64,000 nucleotides of DNA, from positions 50,161,602-50,225,601 of the forward strand of contig CM059563.1 in NCBI GenBank assembly GCA_030386875.1, written 5' to 3'. A program made the position numbers and the translations under genes. This DNA comes from Morinoia aosen (taxonomy: Eukaryota > Arthropoda > Malacostraca > Amphipoda > Talitridae). The notes under the pieces are model-generated. The model was not told the origin of the DNA. It saw only the letters and a program-made list of their open reading frames with translations, and searched no databases. This document shows positions 45,308 through 55,478 of this stretch, in pieces. Position 1 is the stretch's first letter. The number at the start of each line of letters is the position of its first letter.

Positions 45308-45584
45308 GATTAGATTAGTCATTAGTTTTAGCCTCCCTACCCAGCAACAAATGCAATCCAAAGAGAGGAAGGAAGATAATGAAACAAGATCAAAGTTGAA
45401 GAAGACAGTAGTAGGTGCTGAAAAACAGGACAGCAGTGAACCAAAAAAAAGGTGGTCCTTAACATCACAAAAACATTTCATTTCAACAAAAAGAAGGCCT
45501 ACCTAACTCTCAGCTTGGGCCCTTACATTGTCCCCCTGGGAGCGCTAGTTCCCATAGATACAATAATTGTATCCCCCTGAGGGG
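45308..45584 (-). mobile_element. Hairpin-head SINE, 277 bp, with target duplication
   Basis: The 13-bp duplication tgttttctttaca (45295-45307) / tgttttttttaca (45585-45597) has one mismatch. The tail is gattagattag and the head is ccccctgagggg. Internal sequence is shorter than the 365-bp copy because of deletions in the middle. It is inserted in the reverse-oriented array. Confidence 0.9.
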
Positions 45585-46100
45585 TGTTTTTTTTACAAAG
45601 AATTTGTGACCAAAAAATGAATAATATTAACTTTTTATTAAAAAAACATGTTTAAAAACACAAGGATTTTTTGGTAACATAAAATATGTTAATATCCATG
45701 ATTTTAAGGCATGATTTTTTATGAAAAATACGTAAAATAAAACAGCATGGTTTTTTGGTCGCATAAAATATATTCATATCCAGGTTTTCTTATACATCAT
45801 TGTTTGTAAAAAACCATATTTTTTAAAAAACAGCATGGGGTTTTTAAGGTCTCATAAATATATTCATGTTTTTTTAGTCATGATTTTTTAGTACAAAAAC
45901 AATTTTTGGTCTCAAATATATTATTCATGTTTTTTCAGTCATGATTTTAGTAAGAAACATGTTTTTTTTTAAAACTGCATGGGGATTTTTAGGTCACATA
46001 AATATATTGTTTTTTAGTCATGATTCTTTGTAAAAAAAACAGCATGGTTATACTTGGTACCAGAGAATATATTAATATTCATTTTTATTAGTCAGAATTT

Positions 46101-47158
46101 GGTCAATGTGAAGTTTAATGCAATCATGGAAATTAATAATTATATTCCAAGCAATCACTAAAGGAACCCATTTAAGAACATTTTACAAGAACGAAATTCT
46201 GCTCGCTGATGCTTTATTTTCGAATCATTGAAATTTGAAGTTGGACTTCCCGAGCCAAAGGAAGCGAGCATGATATAATTAAAAACGGAAGCTAACCCCC
46301 TGTTACAAATGTAAAGAGGTTGGGTTGTGAGGTCGAGGCACAGTTCTTCTAGCGAAAATTATAAATAAAGCTTCTAACCCACCCATTAACGGGACGACCA
46401 CAATCTTGTTTACATCGGCTCTAAGATGGCGACCACCATGGGCGCTGCCAGATTAGATTAGATTATAAGTTAGTTTAAGCCTCCCTAACCGCTACAAAAA
46501 TAGAGCGTATCGAAGAGAGGAAGGAGGAAGGCACCATTTAGTATGGAGATAAGAAAATGAGGAATCTATGCTGAAGGGGCATAGAAACAGTAAGATGAGA
46601 AAGAAGTTCATGAAATAAGATAAAAGTTGAAGAAGAAAGTGAGAGGTGCTGAAAAACAGGACAGCAGTGAACCAAAAAAAGGTGGTCCTTAACATAACAA
46701 AAAAAATTTTATTGCAACAAAAAGAAGGCCTACCTAACTCTCAGCTCAGGCCCTCACATAGTCCCCCTGGGAGCGCTAATTCCCATAGATACAATAGTTG
46801 TATCCCCCTGAGGGGCCATGGGCGCTGCCATCTTAGAGCCGATGTCAACAAGATTGCGGTCATCACCCAAATGGGTTGGTTAGAAGCTTTATTTATAATT
46901 TTCATTAGAAGAACTGTGCCTCCCCCTCCTGACCCAACCTCTTTACGCTTGTAATAGCTTCCGTTATTAATTAAATTCCATTTCACGCGCTTGCTTCCTT
47001 CCTTTGGCGCAAAGGCCAACTTCAAAGTTCAATTATTCGAAAATAACGCATCAGCAAGCAGAATGTCATTCGTGTAAAACGTTCTTAAATGGGTTCCTTT
47101 AGTGATTCCTGGGATCGCTAATTATTATTTTCTGATTGCATTAAACTTCACATTGACC
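46101..47158. mobile_element. Foldback element F1, complete, with 8-bp target duplication
   Basis: The ends GGTCAATGTGAAG and CTTCACATTGACC belong to a perfect 26-bp terminal match. The arms (about 46101-46435 and 46831-47158) are inverted copies about 340 bp long. Flanks cagaattt (46093-46100 and 47159-47166) are an exact 8-bp duplication. The centre contains ccatgggcgctgcca, into which a SINE has inserted. No open frame is present. The terminal sequence and 8-bp duplication suggest mobilisation by a cut-and-paste transposase, perhaps hAT. Confidence 0.88.
46451..46815 (-). mobile_element. Hairpin-head SINE, 365 bp, best-preserved copy
   Basis: Flanked by the exact 15-bp duplication ccatgggcgctgcca (46436-46450 and 46816-46830). 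On the minus strand the head is CCCCTCAGGGG and a GATACAA...TTGTATC stem, and the tail is an imperfect AATCT repeat. I cannot identify A and B boxes with confidence, so the RNA ancestor is unknown. It contains no reading frame. It lies exactly in the centre of foldback F1. Confidence 0.92.
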
Positions 47159-47264
47159 CAGAATTTTTTGTAAAAAAAACAAGTTTTTAAAAAAACAGCA
47201 TATTTTATTGGTCACCTTAAATATATTAATATCTATGGTTTTTAGTCATTGTTTTGTAATGAAA

Positions 47265-48130
47265 ACATGAAAAAGAAACCATACAGTAAAAGTGGTGGCA
47301 GATAACCCACAATTACCTAGAGTCTAAGAGGTACAGCAGGAGCCACAGAACTTATATTGATGGAGTCAAAATTCAGAGCTTATGGTAAATCTGAAGGATA
47401 TGTCAGTTATCGATTTTCCACTTTTTGGTGCCTGAACCTAATTAATTGAATCAAAATAAACAAGTTTTCTTCTACGCACCTTCCGTCTCAAATGAGTATT
47501 TTACGATTTATAGCGATAAGTTTAGTTTCATCTTTGATGACGAATGCGCTCGAATAAACAGCTACTCATCGATTTTCGAATTTTTGTTGCTTGAATCATG
47601 GTAATAACATCAACATAAACAACTTTTCTTCTATACACTTTTCTTGTCAAAAGAGTATTCAACGAGGTATAGCGGTAGGTTTGGTTTCGTCTTTGATGAC
47701 GATCGCGCTGGAAGCGAGTGCGCATTGCAGTGTTGCTGTGAGACGTGCTCCTTGAATTACTTGCCACTTCAATCACAGGAGTTGCGGTAAGTCATTTACC
47801 GTTATAACTAATAAAATACTCATTTGAGACGGAAAGTGCATAGAAGAAAACTTGTTTATTTCAATCTAATTAACTATGCTTAGGTTAGGCATCAAAATTT
47901 ACAAAATCGATAACTGACATATCCTTCAGATTTACCCTTATTATCTCTGCAAAGTCTGATTTTTTTGGTCACATAAAAATAAAATCAGGCATAGTAGAGA
48001 TAGTAAGCTTTGAATTTTGACTCCATCAATATAAGTTCTGTGGCTCCTGCTGTTCCTCTTAGACGCCTCTAGGTAATTGTGGGTTATCTGCCACCACTTT
48101 TACTGTATGGTTTCTTTTTGATGTTTTTAT
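47265..48130. repeat. Inverted repeat interrupted by MITE M1
   Basis: Arms 47265-47383 plus 47942-47970, and 47984-48130, pair around a centre near 47975. Shared landmarks are ccatacagtaaaagtggtgg, ataacccacaattacctag, caggagccacagaacttata and gatggagtcaaaattcaga. The array changes orientation across this palindrome. Confidence 0.8.
47384..47936. mobile_element. MITE M1, 553-bp copy with 5-bp target duplication
   Basis: The termini GGTAAATCTGAAGGATATGT and its inverse (ending 47936) share the GTCAGTTATCGATTTT continuation. Flanks cttat (47379-47383 and 47937-47941) suggest a 5-bp target duplication. The body matches 4390-4936, including both TTTCGTCTTTGATGACGA sub-repeats. It is inserted in the left arm of the surrounding palindrome. 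Confidence 0.85.
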
Positions 48131-48323
48131 AACAATGAAATGACTAAAAAACATGGATATTAATATATTTCAGGTGTCCAAAAAAAAAACCCAGACATAT
48201 CCTTAACAAAATTTAGGTGTGCAAAAAAAAAAAACAAAAAAAAACAAAAAAAACACATAAAAAACACGTTTTTTTTGCAAAAAAAAACGCAATCAAATAA
48301 AACCGTTTTTTTTTGCATCACTA

Positions 48324-48331
48324 GTCAAGGC
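48324..48331. repeat. 8-bp target-site duplication, right copy
   Basis: gtcaaggc directly follows CATCACTA. Confidence 0.85.
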
Positions 48332-48378
48332 AATAACTACGAAGGATGGATGAAATTGTGGATTGAATTGTGGACGTA
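48332..48378 (+). pseudogene. LINE reverse transcriptase fossil, middle part
   Basis: Continues the frame left at 43950 with NNYEGWMKLWIELWT. It is then broken by the tRNA-derived SINE and resumes at 48711 as NLKIS after a stop. The pattern fits the segment after the YADD box of LINE reverse transcriptases (WNLKI). Confidence 0.6.
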
Positions 48379-48697
48379 TGGTATATACCGAGCCTTTTCC
48401 TCTTTCAGTAGAGGGTGGCTGAGCATCATTGACATGATACTTTACAGGGAAAGTACATGATAGGGGTTTCCAGGCCCCTAGTCACGCCCGAGCTTTAAGG
48501 CCTTATTTTTCTCTGGTTTAGTGCTCAGGTTACATTCCGTGAGGACAGTGACCACACTGCAGGCAAGGACCCTGATTTGCCGCATCAGCGTTTTTCTCGC
48601 CAACTGCCGCATACAGGGCTCAAACCCATGCAGGAAGCACAGAACGCAAGCGCTCTATACACTCGGCCACTGCAAGGCCGTGGACGTAATTGTGGAC
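48379..48697 (-). mobile_element. tRNA-derived SINE with 13-bp target duplication
   Basis: On the minus strand a tRNA-like head holds box A (TGGCCGAGTGTATAGAGCG, 48669-48651) and box B (GGGTTTGAGCCC, 48627-48616) at normal spacing, resembling a Ser/Leu-type tRNA. Flanks aattgtggacgta (48366-48378 and 48698-48710) are identical. The body is about 320 bp and ends toward ggtatatacc. It could be transcribed by RNA polymerase III. Confidence 0.85.
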
Positions 48698-48710
48698 AAT
48701 TGTGGACGTA

Positions 48711-49894
48711 AAATTTGAAAATATCATAAGAGGGTAAAATAAATTTTTCAAAAAAAAATGGTAGTGAAATTTGAGAGTAGTATGCAATAAAGCTACTTAA
48801 TCAAAAAATTATTTTCTTCAAAATCGTAACACCTATGGATGACAGGTTGTTATGAAATCACAGAGGTAAGGAGATGGGCTAAAAGGGACTATAAAATGTG
48901 GAAATGGGAAATGCAAAGACCAATAAAACTGAGTAAATGTATGCATAGTGTAATTAGCAAAACTATCCTAACTTGGAGGCCAAGAACAATAGTTAGTAGA
49001 TATAAAGATGATTTACAATTTGATATTCAAGTATATTTCTCATTTGCAGTCAGGTGTAAAATGCAAAGTGTGAACAAGTATTTGTGAAGGTGGAATAAGA
49101 GCAAAAATGTGTCATTTATATGCTGTACGTACTAGAATAGTAGAGAAAACAATTCAACATTTGATCTGGTAACATAAGACTGACATCATTCAAAGTGTAT
49201 TTTTTGAGTACCATAGCTTTATAAGTTTAGTTTATAAAAGAACAAGTCCTAAACATAGCATGCTGAACATGATTCCAGCATGAACTATCTAGGAAAGCTA
49301 TATCAAGATTATAAGTTGTTTATTGCAGATAAAATCATATGCTTCTACTGAAAACTTTGTGTTTAAAAACCACTTACATTGAATGGATAGTAATGAGTTA
49401 CTACAAATGAGGATTTCTCAATGACATGCTGTCTCTCCCAGTGATGCTCCCTCATGGTTTAGATTTTCAAGAAATTACATACAATGACCTCTGACAGATT
49501 CTTTTCAACATTTCTAGTACAAAGAAAAGAAGCTAAGACCTTCAACTCACTTGTAAGTATACATATTTTTTAAAAGAATTTAAGGCTAAAACAAATGTTC
49601 TTACTGTTAGTTGTTTAAGCTAAGATTTAAATAATAAATGTTATCAATGATACTCTATTAAAAAATTCAAGATAGCTAGAATAGTTTAAAATTTAACATA
49701 CTCAGAATATATACCTCTAATAGAATGAATTTTGAGACCAAATTAACTCTTTATTAGTGTAAAAAAATAGCATACAAAATTTGGATTGATTAAATATTGA
49801 AATTTATATATTTTTGTTTCATAACTCAAAATCAAATGTCCTACCATCTACATCAACTTTTATAAATTTTATAAAGCTTGTAAGATCCTAATCA
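48711..49894. other. Gene-free AT-rich sequence with LINE remnants
   Basis: The first 50 bases continue the LINE fossil. An 82-codon plus frame at 48839-49087 may be decayed LINE sequence but has no clear motif. Nothing else was recognised. Confidence 0.35.
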
Positions 49895-51235
49895 ATGTTT
49901 TATCTGCAATGTTTACAAAGTATGAGTGTGCAAAGTCAGTGTGAAAATACAAGAGCTATCTACAGATTAGGAAATTTGAAAACTGGGCAAACGAGGAGTG
50001 TTAGAGGAGAGGGACAGGGCTGTACTCTGTCTCCCTTGTTGTTTGCACTGTACACAAAGAATTTGCAGTTCGATTGAGAGTGAGTGGCTTAGGACTGAAA
50101 ATTGGAAAGAAGAGACTGAGTTGTTTGTTGTATGCTGATGATGAAGTTTTTCTTAGCAAATCTGGGTATGAGCTACAAAGGATGCTCTCCATTGTGAATG
50201 GACATAATACAGATTTCAAGGTGAACTTTGGAGCACATAGAAGTAAGATTATGGTTATAAATAGTGATGAGACTGAGAGACAGACTGTGAAACATTGGAG
50301 ACATCAGAATAGGTAAAAAAAAAAGAATACAAATATCTAGGTTGCATGACAAGTGAAGACAGATGCACTAGAACCAAGAGTGAGAAAGTGGCAAGAGCTA
50401 TGCAGTGGAATGGACGGATAAGTAGTATGGCTAGGTACAGAGCAATTAAGTATGAATGTGTGAGAGAAATGTAGAAGTACATTGCTGTACCTAGTGTAAT
50501 GTATGATATGAGTGCTCTAGCCTAGAGTGGAAGTGACTTGAAAAGCTGGGTGTGATTCAGAGTAGGATAGTTTGATACAGAAACCATTAGAGGTGACCTA
50601 GGGTGGAGTCTATTTTCAGAATGAATGATGAAAGCTGTGCTGAATTATTAGGTGAAAATTGAAGGAGTGCATAATAGCAGGTAAATAAAGCAAATTTCTG
50701 AATGAAATCTGAGTGTAAGTCAATGGAAGAAAACATGTTAGAGCATGCAAGGAAACCAAGTGTGCAAATGATTACTTGAGTTGGAATTGGGAGACCTGTG
50801 GATGACTAGCCATTAATGAATGTTGGAGGTGAAGGACCAGAGTAGAACTGCAAGAGGTTGAAACAAAGATCAAGAGGCAAGCAAAGGAGTTTGGATTGAA
50901 CATGAACAAATGGATGCTTAGTATGACGCAAAAACCTACACTAATCTGACATATGTGAAAGAATGTGCCTAAGTGTGAGATGTTCTATGATGGTAGTTTT
51001 AGGAGCTAACTCTTGTTCGCTATGAGGATTAAGGCGTTGAATGTTTCTATCAGCAGTGTCATAGGGGAGTGGAGGAAACAATTGAACATTTTGTACTGAA
51101 ATGTAGTAAATATGAGCAGGAGAGAGAGATTTCATGAATGTGGTATTTGAGCAGTATGGAGAGAATGAGTGGAATACCAGATATGCTGATGACGATTGTG
51201 GTACAAGCTGTATTGCTGGATTGGATCAGGAGTAT
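49895..51235 (+). pseudogene. LINE (non-LTR retrotransposon) fossil, copy 1
   Basis: Broken plus-strand frames read GEGQGCTLSPLLFALYT, SCLLYADDEVFLS and TDFKVNFG, then VARAMQWNGR-type sequence. Near the end comes EETIEHFVLKCSKYEQERE, the Cys/His-containing C-terminal motif seen in many LINE pol proteins. It has stops and shifts throughout. It is clearly the same family as 54870-55478. Confidence 0.82.
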
Positions 51236-51661
51236 AATTTGAATATTATTAATGCAATGAAAATTGTTTTTGTAGGTGCCTGGAGTGAGTAACAGACAGT
51301 CACTGGAATAAGGTATTCACGTAGAATGAATTGTAGTGACCCAGTGATTGGGGGTGTTTTTTCTGGGTGTTTTCTGGGTGTTTTTTTGATGTATTGGTTA
51401 TCCCAGTGATGCCCTTCAATGCTAGTTTGTGACAAGGATTGGTATATCCTGAGCAGTTTTATTATACAATTATGATACACAATTGCTGAATTCTTGCAAA
51501 AATATTGTGAGTACTACTAAGGAAATTGTAGGCTATTACAAAGGCTCCAACACTATTGGCCCTTGCATACAAGTTCAAACTCATAAGGAATGCCATAGAG
51601 ATGTTGCTTATGTGTTGCTGCCTCCAGAAAATTGATAAAAAATAGACATCTTAGTCATTAG
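51236..51661. other. Gene-free AT-rich sequence
   Basis: A short gggtgtttt repeat lies near 51352-51390. Nothing else was recognised. Confidence 0.35.
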
Positions 51662-51942
51662 TTAACACATTGACTCCAATTGTGCAGTTGCTTACGGTTA
51701 GTTTAGTTAGGCTAGAAGAAATCGTTTTGAAAAACCGGCTTTTCTGCTCTAATACATTTTTAACCTTTTTGAAAAGTGTAAAGAATACACTTGAACCATA
51801 ATGTGTTACCTTTTACTCTAAAATTATTATTGGGAAAAGGTAGCAAAATAGTTGAAATGTTATTTGCACATTTCAGTATGTAAATGAGCAATTTATCTAG
51901 TGGTGGGCCTACATATGTACCACTTTGGAGTCAACATGTTAA
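51662..51942. mobile_element. piggyBac-type MITE, TTAA-flanked, about 273 bp
   Basis: TTAA at 51662-51665 is followed by CACATTGACTCCAA. TTAA at 51939-51942 is preceded by the inverse, TTGGAGTCAACATG. TTAA duplications with short inverted repeats of this form are typical of piggyBac elements. Non-coding. Confidence 0.75.
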
Positions 51943-52358
51943 GCACAACTGTATGGGTCAAATTAATAGAAATTGTGATATCATAAGCTTTTTCAAATGT
52001 ACTGACATAAGAATTGCATGACAAGAAATGGTCTCTAAAAAATGAATTAGCCAAAAAAATGAACAAAATATTTTGTAAGAAAATAATACAAATTGGTGAT
52101 GCATAAAAATGTACCAAAGTTGCTCAAGACATAGCTAAAGTGTGGCTTATTATTAGGATTAATTAGTTCTTCCCTTATCTAGGCCTATTTTATATAATTG
52201 TGAAATGAGTTTCTTTAAATATCATTTATGAGAATTTAGGAAAAATTTGTTGGTAATACTGTTCAAAATGACATATTCTCAACTAGGAATGCTACCAAGC
52301 CATCCTGTCACAGTCAGTATTTGTAGATAATAATTATTTGTCAATTTTTAGAAAAAAA

Positions 52359-52571
52359 TTAACACGTTCCTTGCGAAGGGACCCACTGGTGGTCACTTAG
52401 GTTATTTTCATAGTGCTGCTGACCCACCTGCAGTCACTACTTGTTGTTTATTAATACTCAATGAAACCTTAATAAAGGCCTGATCCAGTAAATGTTTGCC
52501 ATTTTCAAATTGACTTGAAATTTGAACTGAATATTGAACTTCAGTTTAACCCATCGCAGTTAACGTGTTAA
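52359..52571. mobile_element. piggyBac-type MITE, TTAA-flanked, about 205 bp
   Basis: TTAA at 52359-52362 is followed by CACGTTCCTTGCGAAGGG. TTAA at 52568-52571 is preceded by CCCATCGCAGTTAACGTG. It also carries internal inverted-type pieces, GACCCACTGGTGGTCAC and TGACCCACCTGCAGTCAC. Non-coding. Confidence 0.75.
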
Positions 52572-53479
52572 TTAAGGTAACTAAAGTAGTAAATTTTTAC
52601 CTGCAGACTATTCTGTTATACTTCACCAATATATATATTTTTTATTTAATCATTATTGAGAGATTTTTATCAAAAATCTACTATTTCAGGTATGGAAACT
52701 GATTTCTATCAAAAATCTACCCCTAAAATTTATCAAAAACAGATGTAAGTAAGTAATTTTGTAGGTATAATTTCTGCTGCATAAACATTAATTTTACAAA
52801 AAAATTCATGTAATTTTTGTTAATGAATCGACAAATTTCATCAAAAACAAGCACAAAGCAATTTATGAGCAAGGCATTTCAGGTAAGGTTGTTAAATTTT
52901 TTTTTCAATTTTTCATTGTCTACTAGAGCAATAGATACACCCAACTACATTCCATTATATTTTAACCCAATATTCAATTTAATCACTAAATTATCAGAGC
53001 AATTATCAAAGAAATTCCTCAATTGACAGGTATGGAAACTGAGGGGGTGAAAAAGTACTGATCACAGATCAGAGATTACCACTACAGTTGATATCAAAAT
53101 TAGAAGGAATAAAAAGCATGTGTCATAGTACAAAAACATATTGAAAGCATTTAAAAGAATACAAAAATTTCAATTGCATGTTATATTAGTAGAAAATTAT
53201 AACAAACTAAACCAGCCAATACTATCAAGCTTTCAGCTAGAATAATTCACAATTACCTATACACCAATTACAGATCTAAATGAAATTTCAATATTGCACT
53301 TTAGTTTTGGATTAGGACATGATGAAAAATTTTCTCTAACAGATAACTTGGATAACCAACTTATTATACATTGCTGAAGTGTAGCTAGATAATTGTTAAA
53401 AACTATAGACCACACATTTGTAAAGCGCAAATATTTAAACAAGGGAATAATATGTGTGAATGAAATCCATTTTTAATAC
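52572..53479. other. Gene-free AT-rich sequence
   Basis: caggtatggaaactga occurs at about 52687 and 53027. A GTAAGG donor-like site lies near 52884. No supported gene. Confidence 0.35.
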
Positions 53480-53625
53480 CTTCAAAGCAACGACAACGAA
53501 TAAATCGTATTAGCGGCAATATTTGTCGTGTTTGGAACATCACTTCAATTTTCTCAAGATATTCGATCCGGCAAGCAGGACGGCCATGCAGCCATTTTCA
53601 GTTGGCATACAGTCATGGCTATAAT
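53480..53625 (-). promoter_or_regulatory. Candidate 5' exon or transcription start upstream of NFRKB
   Basis: A small island richer in GC than its flanks. The minus strand carries AAAATGGCTGCATGG, similar to the YY1-type AAGATGGCGGC element common at housekeeping starts. It ends at the donor-like CTTTGAAG|GTATTA (53480). Spliced to the acceptor at 41582, it would add a short upstream frame ending before the NFRKB ATG. It could equally be the first exon of another gene, or chance. Confidence 0.3.
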
Positions 53626-54869
53626 ATTGCATTTTTGTACACATAAAAAATACATAAAATATTAAAACTCATTGATATGACTGCATTATTAATTTTGTTT
53701 CAATAATTAATTATTCATATATTAAACATATACATTATTGGAATTTTATAGGTTTTTAAAAGACTATATTTTCGTTTGAAATAGGTTCAGTTTAAGGAAG
53801 TGTTTTTCAGACCTTCCTATATGACCCAGCAGAGCCATTCATGAAGCTCACTCGGTTCATTCATATGATTGTGCGTCATTCATGATTTCTCCAGATACGT
53901 TGTAAAATAACATATATGTATTAAATAAAACTTATTGAAAGGAAAAATTGACTGTAACTTGGGAAAATTGATTTACACAGAGACAGATCAATCGAAAATT
54001 GAGGATATGCAAAATATTTATAGCGTATTTTGAACAAACAATACAACGGATAAAAGAAATATGATCAAGCCCCGCATTAAATATAAATGTTAAGAAATGA
54101 AGAATTCTGAATGTTTGTGCAATTTAAAAATGGAAAATTTATGATTTGTAGTTGTTCTCTGATTCTAATAGACTTTTGGCTTGCTGCATATTTCGCTCCT
54201 GATATTAAGTCAGTTCTGCAAAAATAATTTATTTCAACGTATGTCACCCTTTCCATTAGGGGTTTAAGTGGCAATGCAAAGAAATACTGCTATTACCGTC
54301 TATGTGTTACTATCAGAGCCCAAGAAAAATTCACCGTTATTTTCTACTTTTAATTATAGTTTCTATCCTCTCTTAACCTAGTCAATAGTGACCTTAGCTA
54401 TCCTAGTGTGATATAATTTACGTTATCTTGCCCATGGTTTTTGTGTTTATACAACAACAGCCAACTTAGGTAGGATATTGCTTAGAGTTCAAATTTTCCC
54501 TAATTCTTCTAAAATATGTAAAGCAGGCATACCACTCGAGAAAGCAATGTTTTTATACGACCGATTATTTACATTTCTTTGCCACCCAAATAGCCATGTT
54601 ATTTCAAGTCGAAACAACAATTCTTTTTGTCAAAACTCTTTGTTAATGATCAGAGGGAACAGATCATGTATCTTAGAAGAAAGAAAGAAAAGAAAAATCA
54701 TTTATATTAGAGAACTGGTGAGCGCACACTAGATACAAATGTTCTGTACGTACAGGCAATGGTAGGTACAACCACTCGTACACTACATACCGATGTACCG
54801 TAAAGTAGTTGATTCGCGTGACAGTGCTACGGACCTAATATATTTTCCCACGGCGACGGACCACCTCCC
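53626..54869. other. Gene-free AT-rich sequence
   Basis: No gene or repeat was recognised. The open frame at 54478-54732 has no family resemblance. Confidence 0.35.
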
Positions 54870-55478
54870 CTGTCTGTCTCCCCTGTTGTTTGGATTGTAC
54901 ACAGAAGAATTAGCAGTTCGACTGAGAATCAATGGCTTAGGACTGAAAGTTGGTAATGAGAGACTGAGCTGTTTGTTGTATGCTGATGATGTGGTTGTGG
55001 TTAGTGAATGTGGACATGAACTGCAAAGGATGCTTGACATTGTGAATGGATTTAGTACAGATTTCAAGATGAACTTTGGTGCCGACAAAAGTAAGGTTAT
55101 GGTTATAAATAGTGATGAGACTGATAGAGACAGACTCTGGAATATTGGAGAAATCAGAATAGGTAGAACAAAGCAGTAAAAATATCTAGGTTGCATAATA
55201 AGTGAATGGATGTACTAGAGCTAGGGGTGAGAAAGTGGCAAAAGCAATGCAGTGGAGTGGACGGTTAAGTAGTGTGGCTAGATACAAAGCAAACAAGTAT
55301 ATATGTGTGAGAGGAATGTGGAAGTATGTTGCTGTACCTAGTGTCATGTACGGTATGAGTGCTATTGTCTGGAATGGAGTTGATCTAGAAAAGCTAGATG
55401 TAATACAAAATAAAGTAGGACGTTCAGCATTGGGTGCTCCAAAATTGACAGCTACAGAAGCTATTAAAGGTGGCCTAT
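54870..55478 (+). pseudogene. LINE fossil, copy 2, interrupted by an LTR
   Basis: Reads LSPLLFGLYTEELAVRLR, LSCLLYADDVVVVSECGHEL and KMNFGADKSKVMVINSDE, then after a stop and shift, GEKVAKAMQWSGRLSSVARY and VIQNKVGRSALGAPK. It is better preserved than copy 1. The left end is truncated near 54870, and the right end is cut at 55479 by an LTR insertion. Confidence 0.85.

Larger units (their letters stand above)
43951..48323. mobile_element. Composite non-autonomous hAT-type element, 4,373 bp
   Basis: The left end TAGAGATGTGAC and right end CATCACTA (inverted: TAGTGATG) resemble hAT-superfamily termini. They are flanked by an exact 8-bp duplication, the hAT length. Removing the block and one duplication restores YADDFIKVSQGNNYEGWM in the LINE fossil, which shows directly that it is an insertion. 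The interior is an AT-rich array of ~80-93-bp units (catggatattaatatatttt, gtgaccaaaaaaccatgctg, catgactaaaaaa). Units run forward to about 45140, reverse to about 47265, then forward again near 48120. The units resemble the left subterminal sequence. No transposase is present. At least five other elements are nested inside. Confidence 0.85.

Noticed and set aside
46419..46435. CTAAGATGGCGACC as a YY1-type promoter element
   Set aside because: It lies inside the foldback F1 centre and is repeated inverted in its other arm, so it is part of the transposon.
52817..52884. Plus-strand exon ending at a GTAAGG donor
   Set aside because: Very AT-rich, no acceptor or conserved protein sequence, and no partner exon found.
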